A DNA stretch of 64,000 bases from Streptomyces griseoincarnatus (GTDB lineage: Bacteria; Actinomycetota; Actinomycetes; Streptomycetales; Streptomycetaceae): the NCBI GenBank assembly GCA_014649575.1, contig BMTH01000020.1, positions 1-64,000 on the forward strand, written 5' to 3'. The translations under genes and the position numbers were made by a program. Under the pieces are notes generated by a model. The model was not told where the DNA came from, ran no database searches, and saw only the letters and a list, made by a program, of their open reading frames with translations. The stretch's first letter is position 1. Every line of letters starts with the position of its first letter. Positions 36,220 through 46,100 of this stretch are shown here, one piece after another.

Positions 36220-36261
36220 GAAGCCGGCGGGATGACGACGAGTGAGGGGCAGTTGGTGTAA

Positions 36262-37032
36262 TCAGGCCACGTTGGTGTCGCGTTCGATGGCGGCGAGCCG
36301 GTTCTTGAGTCGGTAGCTGGGGCCGTTGATGGAGACGACGTCGCAGTGGTGCGGGAGCCGGTCGAGAATGGCCGTGGCGAGGACTTCGTCACCGAACACC
36401 TGCCCCCATTCGCTGAAAGTCTTGTTCGAGGTCAGGATGATGGAGCCCTTCTCGTAACGCTTGGAGATCACCTGGAACACCAAGTTGGCCTCAGCGCGTT
36501 CGAGGGGCTGATAGCCGACTTCGTCGACGACAAGAACTCCGGGGCGAAGGTAGGTGCGGAGTTTGCTGTTGAGTCGTCCGGCCGCCTCGGCGACCTTGAG
36601 CTGGCGGACCATGTCGTCAAGAGTTGTGAAGTAGACAGAGAAGCCGGCCCGGCAAGCGGCGACCGAGAGCGCGACGGCGATGTGGGTCTTGCCGACCCCG
36701 GGCGGGCCCAGCAGGGCCGCGTTGGCCTTGGCCTCGACGAAGGCGAGGGTGGCGAGGTCTTTGATCTTGCGGGGATCGAGTTCGGACTGGAAGGCGAAGT
36801 CGTACTCGTCGAGCGTCTTGTGGTGCGGCAGCTTGGACAGCCGCAGGCCCTGGCGGAAACGCCGGTCGTCACGGATGGCGAGTTCCTCGGCAAGGACCAG
36901 GTCGAGGAAGTCAAGGTAGCCCATCTTGGCCTCGTCCGCCCGGCCGTCGTACTGGTTCAGGCTCTCGGCCAGGTGGGGCAGGCCGAGTTTGGCGGCCGTG
37001 GTGCGGATTCGGGTGCTGACCAGCTCGCTCAA
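36262..37032 (-). CDS. istB: IS21-family helper ATPase IstB
   Basis: 256 aa, typical length. AAA+ motifs: LLGPPGVGKTHIA, VLVVDEVGY and ILTSNKTFSEWGQVFGD. It assists the IstA transposase in target selection. It starts inside the istA stop (ATGA overlap), the normal IS21 order istA-istB. Confidence 0.93.
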   Translation of the reverse strand: MSELVSTRIRTTAAKLGLPHLAESLNQYDGRADEAKMGYLDFLDLVLAEELAIRDDRRFRQGLRLSKLPHHKTLDEYDFAFQSELDPRKIKDLATLAFVEAKANAALLGPPGVGKTHIAVALSVAACRAGFSVYFTTLDDMVRQLKVAEAAGRLNSKLRTYLRPGVLVVDEVGYQPLERAEANLVFQVISKRYEKGSIILTSNKTFSEWGQVFGDEVLATAILDRLPHHCDVVSINGPSYRLKNRLAAIERDTNVA

Positions 37033-38477
37033 CTGGGCTCCTCCGGCGTGGGGTGGGTGGTGAAGGGACGGGTCCCGGTCAGTTCGTCATAGACCGACAG
37101 AGGTCTGCGGCCGACCTCGACTCGGACGGCCGCGGCCCGGTTCAGCAGAGCCGTCAGCGAGCCGGCGGTCTCCTCGCCGAGTGCGTTCTGATGACGGGGC
37201 TGCGGAGGAACGTCACCAGTGGTGGTCCGCCGGTTCCGGCCATCAGGAAGACCGTCCCAGTGCTTCTCATCGACCACGCAGGCTCCGCGGCCGACAGCCC
37301 TGCGGTGAATGGCAAGCAGGGTCTCGCCGTTGGCGTCTGGAACGGTGGAATGCAGAGTGATCTGGAACTTCGTGGCCCTGACTTCCACCAGCTGACGCGG
37401 GCGGACCCTGCGGGCCGGCACCGAGTAGAGGTTCGCGTCGAAGGCGACCAGGCAGTCCTTGCCGACGTAGCGAAGGTGTCTCTGGGTGACCACGTAGGGT
37501 GTCGCTGGCAGGGGCCTGAGTGCCATGTGGTCGCGAATCGCGCGGTGCCCGATGACTTCGCCGTGGGTGCCGTGGGACTTCGCCCGGCGCAACGGCACCC
37601 AGGCGTTGAAAGCGGAGTCCAGCTCCTCGATGGAGGAGAAGGACCGTCCGGCCAGGACGTGGTCGCGCACGATCAGGACTTGCCGCTCGACCCGGCCTTT
37701 TCCGGTGGGGCGGTAGGCGGCCAGCACGTCGATGTCGAAGTCGTAGTGCCCGGCGAATCCGACCGCTTCCGGGTGCAGCGGAACGGCCTCGCCCGGTGCG
37801 ACGTGGCGTCGGACGACGGTCTTGGTGCGGTCGTAGACGATCGACATCGGCACCCCGCCGCAGTGGGCGAACGCCTGCCGGTGGCAGTCGAAGAAGGTGG
37901 CCAGGTCCTGGCTGGTGGTGAAGCAACGAAACGGATCGCGCGAGTAGGACAAGGTCATGTGGAACGAGTAGACCTTCGGGATGCCGACGTGGGCAAGGAT
38001 CTGCCCTTCGTCGCCCCAGTCGACCTGGGCCTGCGCTCCAGGCACGACCTCGAACCTGCGGTGCAGGCCGGCCAGCTCACCCGGGCTGATGCCCAGTTCC
38101 TCCGCGATCCGCGGCCGGGCCTCCTGCATGTAGAGCTTGATCCGCTGGTAGGTGCCGGTGAAGCCGTACTCGGCCACCAGTCGCTCGTGAACCACGGCAC
38201 CTTTGATCAGAATCTCGGACCGCAGCATCGCGTCGATCAGCGGCGCGACCTCATCCACCTTCCGGCGACGGCCATGTCCGGGTGCAGCCCGACGAGGCGG
38301 GGCAGCCGGGCCTTCAGAGGACAGGTACTTGCGGACGGTGCGGCGGTTGAGCCCGGTCTCCTTGGCGATCTCCGACAGGCTCATCACCCCGGACTCGAAC
38401 AGCCCGCGGAAGCGTCGAAGCTCCATCCATCGTTGCGGGTCCAAGACCACAGTCAGCCGCCCTCCGCCGCCCTTCAC
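37029..38477 (-). CDS. istA: IS21-family transposase IstA
   Basis: Up to 482 aa from GTG 38477; the family usually starts near VLDPQRW, so GTG 38450 is a good alternative. The N-terminal HTH has LSEIAKETGLNRRTVRKYL; the DDE region has QVDWGDEG, GGVPMSIVYDRTK and the later Glu in the RVERQVL segment; a C-terminal DNA-binding half follows. The gene looks intact, so the element may be active. Confidence 0.9.
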   Translation of the reverse strand: MKGGGGRLTVVLDPQRWMELRRFRGLFESGVMSLSEIAKETGLNRRTVRKYLSSEGPAAPPRRAAPGHGRRRKVDEVAPLIDAMLRSEILIKGAVVHERLVAEYGFTGTYQRIKLYMQEARPRIAEELGISPGELAGLHRRFEVVPGAQAQVDWGDEGQILAHVGIPKVYSFHMTLSYSRDPFRCFTTSQDLATFFDCHRQAFAHCGGVPMSIVYDRTKTVVRRHVAPGEAVPLHPEAVGFAGHYDFDIDVLAAYRPTGKGRVERQVLIVRDHVLAGRSFSSIEELDSAFNAWVPLRRAKSHGTHGEVIGHRAIRDHMALRPLPATPYVVTQRHLRYVGKDCLVAFDANLYSVPARRVRPRQLVEVRATKFQITLHSTVPDANGETLLAIHRRAVGRGACVVDEKHWDGLPDGRNRRTTTGDVPPQPRHQNALGEETAGSLTALLNRAAAVRVEVGRRPLSVYDELTGTRPFTTHPTPEEPS

Positions 38478-38524
38478 AGGCCGGCAGCAGACTGCCCACG
38501 ATCAATCCTCGGTACGTCAGCAAG

Positions 38525-39197
38525 TGAACACGTTCATCCGTACGTGCCTGGGCACGTTCACGTGTACGCCGACAACGGGCTGCACGCCCTGTTCGAACTT
38601 GCCCTCCACACCGGACTCCGCAAGGGCGAACTCCTCGGCCTGCGCTGGGAAGACCTCGACCGGGGCACGGCCGCCGTCCGTCGCACCTTGCAGCGCACCA
38701 GCACAGGCGGACTCACCACGTTGCCCACCAAGACTCGAGCCTCCGAACGCCGCATCGCCCTCCCCACCCGCTGCCTCCAGTCGCTGAAGCACCACCACGA
38801 ACAGCAGCAACGCGAGCGTGAGGCCGCAGGCACCACGTGGCAACACAACGGGCACGTGTTCACCACTCTCCAGGACAGACCGATCGACCCGACGAACCTC
38901 ACCCGCACCTTCACCACACTCCTTCGCAAGGCCGGCCTCCGCCGCATCCGCTTCCACGACCTCCGCCACTCCACCGCCACCCTGCTCCTGGAACAAGGCG
39001 TCGAACTCGTCGTCATCAAGGAACTCCTCGGCCACGCCCACATCGGCGTCACCGCCACCGTCTACGCCCACGTCCGGCTCCGCCTCCAGTGCGACGCCAT
39101 CGACACCCTCAGCACCGCCCTTGACGGGCCTGTCAGCGACGAGTCGACCCGCGACGACGGCACCGACCCGCCGCTGTGCGGAGCCACCGTCCACTGA
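38525..39197 (+). pseudogene. Tyrosine recombinase (phage integrase) catalytic half
   Basis: About 224 codons. All catalytic residues of the family are present: R in HTGLRKGELLG, K in the TKTRASERR turn, H-x-x-R in HDLRHS, the second H in LLGHAHIG and Y in VYAHV. The N-terminal SAM-like and arm-binding domains are missing; the left edge is at the IS21 element. This is the likely relic of an integrative element; no att site could be paired. Confidence 0.8.
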
Positions 39198-39230
39198 CGT
39201 TGCCGTCAACTACTGCCGTCACCCCACGAA

Positions 39231-39263
39231 GAAGCCCCGCCAGGAACCGTCTGACGGGGCTTC
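39231..39263. terminator. Bidirectional terminator hairpin
   Basis: 9-bp stem GAAGCCCCG (39231-39239) and CGGGGCTTC (39255-39263), 15-base loop. It is placed between the convergent integrase remnant and the immunity gene, with an AAATTTG run after it on the plus side. Confidence 0.75.
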
Positions 39264-39297
39264 AAATTTGCTTGCACACATTCACGACAAACAGAAG

Positions 39298-40062
39298 TCA
39301 GCAAATGGTGACATTCACGTGAAATTCGCGCAAAACCTCCATAACCGAGTCCATGAAAGTGCGATCCAATGACTCCTGGGACACTCGGAAATTTCGCCAA
39401 ACAATCTTCACCGGAGGACCCTCTCCGAAACTCGAAGAAATACAGTCCGCCAGAGCGTCAAGATTTGACCCAAAGTACCCGCCAGGGCCATTAACCGCCT
39501 CACCCAATGCGCAGTAGAAACCCGACTTCGTCGAGATTTGGGCGCCATCCAAATGTGCGACGTCATCTACTCCATAGCGGGCGGCCCTGCGATTCGAGGT
39601 GAACCAAGCATTCTGGACAACGTGAAGCCAGGCACCGTGATGACTCGTTGGCCATCGAAGCCATTCCCCTTTCTCCATTGCGACGCCCGATGCCCAGCGT
39701 CGCCAGATTTTTGCAGCCCCGGGATACTCGCAGCGATTACCAAAGAATCGATACGGAACACTCGAGATTTTGCCGTCTGACGATTCTATGCCGACATCTC
39801 CGAGCACAACCCGGCCGACGAAGTACTCGCCAATCTTTTCCCGTCGACGATTAACAATCTCAAGTACTGCGTCTTCAGTCCTTCGCCTGCCCCTGTTAAC
39901 CTCATGAGCGCTCAGGAATACTACTTCCGGCGTCTCCTCCTCCGGGTCGACAAAAAATCCCTCCACATCTTCGGCCGCGACGAGTACGTCTCCAGACTCC
40001 TCATCGGCCACCACATACATCGGGAAATCCGCCTCAATCGCCATGGACAATTCACCAGTCAT
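39298..40062 (-). CDS. Immunity protein with C-terminal barstar-like domain
   Basis: 254 aa from ATG 40062 (AGGGGT about 6 bases upstream); the longer frame would overlap the toxin's 3' end. The last 85 residues are barstar-like: DGAQISTKSGFYCALGEAV, GYFGSNLDALADCI and IVWRNFRVSQESL. The N-terminal 165 residues (YVVADEESGDVLVA and a W-rich middle) are an extension without a known role. It sits directly downstream of the RHS toxin whose tip is barnase-like, so it should block that RNase. Base composition is visibly more A/T-rich than the toxin gene, a sign of separate origin. Confidence 0.82.
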   Translation of the reverse strand: MTGELSMAIEADFPMYVVADEESGDVLVAAEDVEGFFVDPEEETPEVVFLSAHEVNRGRRRTEDAVLEIVNRRREKIGEYFVGRVVLGDVGIESSDGKISSVPYRFFGNRCEYPGAAKIWRRWASGVAMEKGEWLRWPTSHHGAWLHVVQNAWFTSNRRAARYGVDDVAHLDGAQISTKSGFYCALGEAVNGPGGYFGSNLDALADCISSSFGEGPPVKIVWRNFRVSQESLDRTFMDSVMEVLREFHVNVTIC

Positions 40063-40130
40063 GCTGACCCCTAACCGGGGCTGGCGCGGCGACACCGAAG
40101 TGTCACCGCGCCAGTTAACGAATAAGGCTA

Positions 40131-43100
40131 CTAACTCCACCCCGAGTCAGGGAAGTGGGGTGCACTGAAGCGTTGAATTTTCGTGTAATGCGTGGATGTC
40201 CAACCGTACACCTTGACGCCGTTGGGCAACTCCTTCTCCAGGATCCTGTCGGTTTCCGGCCTACCAGGCACGCGGTATTCCTTAGATCCTGCCCACCACG
40301 GATGTTCACGCCCCGAATAGGTGTCGTGCGAAGGGATCCGCCCTGCCTTCACGTCGTCGTAGGCGGAAGCGATCTTGTTGTTCATCCCCCTGGGCAGGGG
40401 ATCCGACAACCTCCCAGTGGGGCAGTCATTGCTGTTGTGAACGAGTACCGGCGTCTCGCCCGCCAGCACATAGTACGTGTGCAGGTCGTCGACTGTGAGG
40501 TTGTACGTCCGCGCATGCTTGGTGTACGCCCGGTTGCTGAGGACGCGGATCGTGGTGCCGTCGGGGGTTCGGAGGGTCATGCCGGCGGCGAGGTTGCGGG
40601 CCTCCACCCAGGCGCCGATTTCAGGAACCCAGAACGGGTGTTCATGCGTAGCGGTGAGCTGTTCACGCCCCTCGGGCGTTTCGACGGTCAGCTCGTTGAA
40701 GTGCTTGTCGTCTTCGGTGACGATCAGGCGAGTGACCTTTCGGAGACCTGTCTCCCCTGTTTCTGGGTCTGTTGCGACGACCTCGTCGCCAACCTTGATC
40801 TTTTCTATCTTCTTGGTCTCGCCGTCGGCCATGAGGACTTCGGTGCCAGCGAGGAAGCACTTGCAGTCTGGTGCGTTGAACTTGCGGAGCCAGTCCTCAA
40901 TGGCGCCCTTACCCTTCTTCACAACCGAGTCGGGCACAAGCTTTAGGGCCTTGAGGAAGGGGACGTCCGTAGTGATACCCAGGTAATCCCAGCCGTTCGC
41001 CTCTCCAGAGACGACTTTCTTCCACGATTCGACGTCAGGAATGGCGAGGGAAGCGATGAATTTGAAACTGTTCTTCTGGGCTTTCGTGTCGAACGGCTTG
41101 ATGACGGTCCGAGTGCCCATCGGCGGGTGATGGCCGCCGAAGCGATATACGCTGTGGAGATCACCCACCACGTCGTAGGTGTAAACGGCACCCTCGTACT
41201 TCCAGCCTCCGGAACCATCCGGGACCATCCAGTCTCGATAAAGGTTACCGGGGCCGTCCGAACAACCCCGGTAGCAATCCGTGACCGGCTTCAGGCCGTC
41301 GGGGTCGCTGGTGCTGATGGGGCTGTTCTTGGCGTACGAGTAGCCGTTCATCTGCAGCGGGTCCGTGATGTCCAACAACGGATCCGCGCTGATGAACCGG
41401 CCGTTGGCCTGGTCGTACTCGCGCGCACCGATGTGCGTCAGCCCGGTGGCGGCGTCGTCGACACCGGTACCCAGGTAGCTGCGCCTGTCCGGCCAGGAGG
41501 CCGGCTTGGGGCCGCGGGCCTCGCCGAAGGGCTTGAACGCCCGTCTCGTCACCGGCTGGTTGAGGGCGATCTGGATCGAGGTGGTGGCGGTGCCCAGATG
41601 GTCGGTAAGTTGGACGTTGCGAGTGTGGCTGCTGCTGGTGCCGTTCGACGTGCGGACGACCGTCGGTGCGCCGGGGTGAGTGTAGGTGCGGGTGGCCTTG
41701 GTGATCTTCCCGGTGCTGTCGGTTGTGAGTTCACCGCCGGGAAGGTAGAGGGTGGAGCCTGCTCCGGAGTTCTCCAGGAGGCGCTGGCCCTCGGTGTCGT
41801 AGGTGTAGTTGACGGTGGTGCCACCGGTGGTCACCGTGGCCGGCTTGTTCTCGCTCGTCCAGGCGAATTGCTGCGTGTCATTGGCGAGGTCACGCTTGGT
41901 GGTGTTGCCAGCCGCGTCGTAGGAGTATGCGCTGTCGGAGCCGGAGGGGGTGGAGGAGACCCAGGCCAGGGTGTGGGGCTGAGTCATGACCGGCTGGATG
42001 GCGCCGTTTCCGGCTGTGGTGCCGTAGCTGGAGCGATAGGTGACGTTCTTGGTGGCGTCGGTGACGTTGTGCTCGGTGAGGGTGGAGCGGTTGCCGATCC
42101 AGTCGTAGGTGAATGCCTGACGGTAGGCGGTCGCGGAGGCTGCCACTGTGCCAGCGGCCGGAGCGGCCGCGGCGAGCGTGTTGGTCAGCGAGGCATCCGG
42201 ACTGGAGGTGTCGCTGGCCTCGTTCGGTGCGTCTGTGACAGGGCCTGATGAGGCGGCGTAGTCGGTCCGGTAGCCGAAGGTGGCCCCGTTGGCGGTCTTG
42301 CAGCCGTTGCCCGTGCCGGTGGGGACGATGTTGGAGGTCCAGGCGTGGACGAGCTCACCAAGAGCGTCGTAGGTGTAGCACTGGGTGTCCCAGGTGGAGC
42401 CCGAGGCTTCGCTCAGTTTGCGGGAGTTCGATGTGATGGTGCCGGAGGCGTCGTAGGAGTAGTAGCTGTCGGTGATGCGGTGGGGTGAGGCGGTCTCGCG
42501 GTCGGCGACGGTGCGCTGGAGGCGTCCGGTGTGCGGATCGATGAAGTTGGTGGTCCACAGGCGGTAGGGCTGGGAGCCGGAAACGGCGCGGAGGACTTCG
42601 CCGAAGGGCGAGTAGGTGACGTCAGCGGTGTACCAACTGGAGCCCGCCGTGGACTCGGGCAGGCCGTCCTCGTTGTAGCGGGTGACCACCTTCTCGGCGG
42701 CGATGCCGCCTTTCGCCGGGTAGGTGACGGACGAGGGCTTGCCGGTCGGCGTGTAGCCGTAGGTGTAGCTGTAGGTTCCTGAGAGCCCGGCGGTCTTGGT
42801 GTTGGCGGGGATAGTGATGTCCCGGCCGGTGGGCTGGTAGTCGGTGGTGTAGCCGATGGTCCTGGAGACGTAGTCGCCGTCCGCGGTGTGGCGGGTCGAG
42901 GCGACCGGCAGGCCGAGGGCTCCGACGGCGTCGTATGTGAAGGACTTGATCGGGGTGGCCGTGGCCGAACCTTCGCGGACAGCCGTCACCCGTCCCAGTA
43001 CGTCGTAGCTCGTGTACAGGGACTTGCCGTTGGCATCAACCGTGACGAGGGGACGGTCGGCGCCGTCGAACGCGGTCGTCCTGGTGGTGCCGGTGTCCGG

Positions 43101-46100
43101 GTCGGTGGCCTCGACCACGCGCCCGCGAACGTCGTACTTGTACGTCCACTTATTGCCGGCCGGGTCGGTGACTTCAGAGCGGTTGCCGCGGACGTCGTAG
43201 GCGTAATGGGTCGATCGGGTGGTCGACTGGCCGGCGTCGGTGTACTGCTCGACCTCGGTGACCCGGCCGAGAGCGTCGGTGGTGGTCCATGTTGCCGGGG
43301 AGGTGTTGCCCGGGGGGTTCACATGCGTCGTGTCCGGTCCGTAGGACGTGAACGTCTCGTGCTCGAACTCGCCGTCGTGGTAGGTCGCCTGGCGGATGGT
43401 GCGGCCCATGCCGTCGTACTGGGTCTTCAGGTAGCTGGGGATGAGCTTGGTCGACTTGGGTTCGAACAGCGTGGTGGTCGGCTGGCCCGCGGCGAGGTAG
43501 CCGCTGGTGACGATGCTGGGACGGCCGTGGTCGTCGTATGAGGTGTCGGTGATGATGCGGCCAGGGCCGTGGGCCTCGTTCTGGGTTTGAACCGGGCGGA
43601 GCAGGCCGTCGTAGATGGTGACCGAGGAGGCGTAACTGCCGTCGTCTCTGATGGTCTTGGTGGTGACGGCAGCAGGGCTGGTCCTGGAGGGGGTTGCGGA
43701 GGCCTGCTGGTAGCCGATCTGGACGTCGGGGGTCTGGCTGCCGCTGGAGCGCGTCGGGGACCAGCCCTTGACCAGGCGGCCGAGGGCGTCGTACTCGTAC
43801 CGCGTCACGCGGCCGTTGGGGTCGGTGACGGTGAGAGGGAGGGAGCGGCCGGGGTCGAAGGTGCTCGTCGTGGAGTGCCCGAGAGCGTTGATGGTCTTCA
43901 GTCCGGTGAGGGGGCCGCCGATGTCGGCCGGGGTGTAGACGTTCTCGGTGGTGCCCTGATCTGGTCTGGTGACCTTGCGGACACGGCCGAGCGGATCGTA
44001 GGTGGTGGTGGTGACGACGCTGTGTGCGTCACCCTCGCCGTTGGATTCCGCGACGGTAGTGGTCAGGCCCTTGAGCGGCGTGGCGGCGTGGGCGAGGTTG
44101 TCGTAGCTGGTGCGGACCGATTTGAGCAGGTGCGTGGCGTAGTTCGCGTCGGCGTACTGGGCGCAGGGTACGGCGATGGTCCGGCTCTGGGAGATCAGGC
44201 CGATCAAGTGCGCGTCGGTGTTGTGGACGTAGGTGTTACGGGTGCACTCCTGTTCGGAGAGCGTTTCGCCGCCGGAGCCGTTGGGCTTGACGACGAAGCT
44301 TTCGGTCTCGGTGGGCAGACCGTAGGTGTCGTCGACGGTGGTGAGGGTGCGCTTGGACTGCCATCCGGGGTTGAGGGACTGGATGTCGTCGGTGCGCTTG
44401 ATGCCGACGCGGTGGGCGAGGAGCGGTTCCATGGCCGAGCCGTCCTCGGCCTCCCGGGTGCGGGAGGCGGTCTGCTTGGACCAGGGGAAGTTCAGGGTGC
44501 GCCGGACTAGGTGCTTGTCGGAGTCCTTGTAGGTGAGGGCCTCGGCCACCTGGCCCGCGTACTGCGGGGCGTCGTCGCTGACCAGGGTGTAGGTGCCGGT
44601 GGTGTCCTTGACCTCACCGCCGGTTCCGAGGAAGTAGCGCGTCTCGGAGTACGACTGTGACTGGGGGTCGTCGTTGCCGGTGTCGCTGGACGTGGTCTTG
44701 CTGCCCTTGGTCACGGAGAGCTGGCGGTATCCCCGCCAGTCGCTGTACGTGCGCAGGGCGGGTCGCTGGAACTCGTCGTCGGACTTGGCCCAGGCCGGGC
44801 CGGTGTACTTGTACTTGGTGACGATGGGCACACCGTGATTGGTGACCTTGTCGGTCTCCACGACGGAGGCGACGACGTACTTGTTAAACCACACCTTGGG
44901 CGGGGTCCGCTCGTCGCCGTCCGGGGACCAGCGGACCGGGAAGCAGGTTCCGTTCGCCTTTTCCTTGTCTTCGGCGGGCGGGGTGGCGCAGCCGCCGGTG
45001 TACTCGATCTCGATGTCGGCGCCGGCCTCGGTGGCGACGGTGCCGATGCGGGGGCGGGTGAACGCGGGGCGCTGGTCCTTGGGGCCGGTGCGGACGAGGT
45101 TGGGGAGCTGGCGGTCACGCAGGCGGGACTGGAGCGGGGAGGAGGAGCCGACGCGGTACTCGGCGAAACTTACGCCGTCCTTGGACTGGAGGGTGCCGGT
45201 GGTGTCTTCGGGGCCGAAGCCGGTGCGGGTGATCGAGTTGAGCCAAAGGCCGGGAGAGGTGTCGTACCAGTCACTGGGAAAGGACTGGTGGAGGGCGTAG
45301 ACGTCGACCTTGCCGAGGCCGGTCGTACCGGGCCGGGCGCCAAGGGTGGTGACGGTGTCCAGGCGCATCTGCGTCCAGAAGGACGGGAAGCCCGGGCAGA
45401 GCTTCGACGTCGACTTGCAGTTGAGGTTCCCGGGGGTGTCCCACCAGGGGCGGTAGGCGCCGGGGTCGTCGGTCTTGGCGAAGTTCGCCGCGTCACAGGC
45501 GGTGGTGGACTTCAGGCAGCGCTGCTTGACGCCGAAGCTGACCTGCGCGGAGGGTTTGGACAGGTCACCCGAGCGCATTCCGTAGTCGATGGTGGTGGGG
45601 TAGGCGAAGCGCTCGTAGGCTTCTGGGGTCTTGCGCTTGTCCCGGACGGCGTAATAGTTCGTCTCCTGCTTCCAGTTGACGACCATCACGTTGCCGTTAA
45701 CGTCTGCGACCTTGTCCAGGCCCCAGCGCCAGGCCTGCTGCTTACCGGCGCCGCAGCGGGAGTCTGCGAAGGCCGTCGCGTGGCAGGGTTCGCCGGGGTG
45801 GTTGCCGAAGACGGGGACCGTGGAGACCGAGTTGGTGTCGGCGTGACCGCCGCCGACCTCGTGACGGCCGAAGGTGTAGACAGTTCCGTCGGTGGTGGTC
45901 ACCTCCCAGTACTCGCCGTCGTTGTCACCGTTCGTCGCACCGGTCTTGAGGGTGACGCGGCTGCCGTCGTCGGAGGCGGGGCGGTAGGTGTTGGTGGTGC
46001 CGACGCGGACCAGCTCGGTGCTCCGGCCTGCGAGGGACATCACCGCGTTGTGCGAGACCCAGCACAGGTCGGACGTCTTGTTGGTCTTGGCTGTGTTGTT

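Larger units (their letters stand above)
36262..38477 (-). mobile_element. IS21-family element (coding span)
   Basis: istA and istB overlapping by four bases. The terminal inverted repeats are not established; both flanks contain TGACG and GGGCAGT at comparable positions (near 36233 and 38500-38516), a weak match. It abuts a 5'-truncated integrase on its right. Confidence 0.75.
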
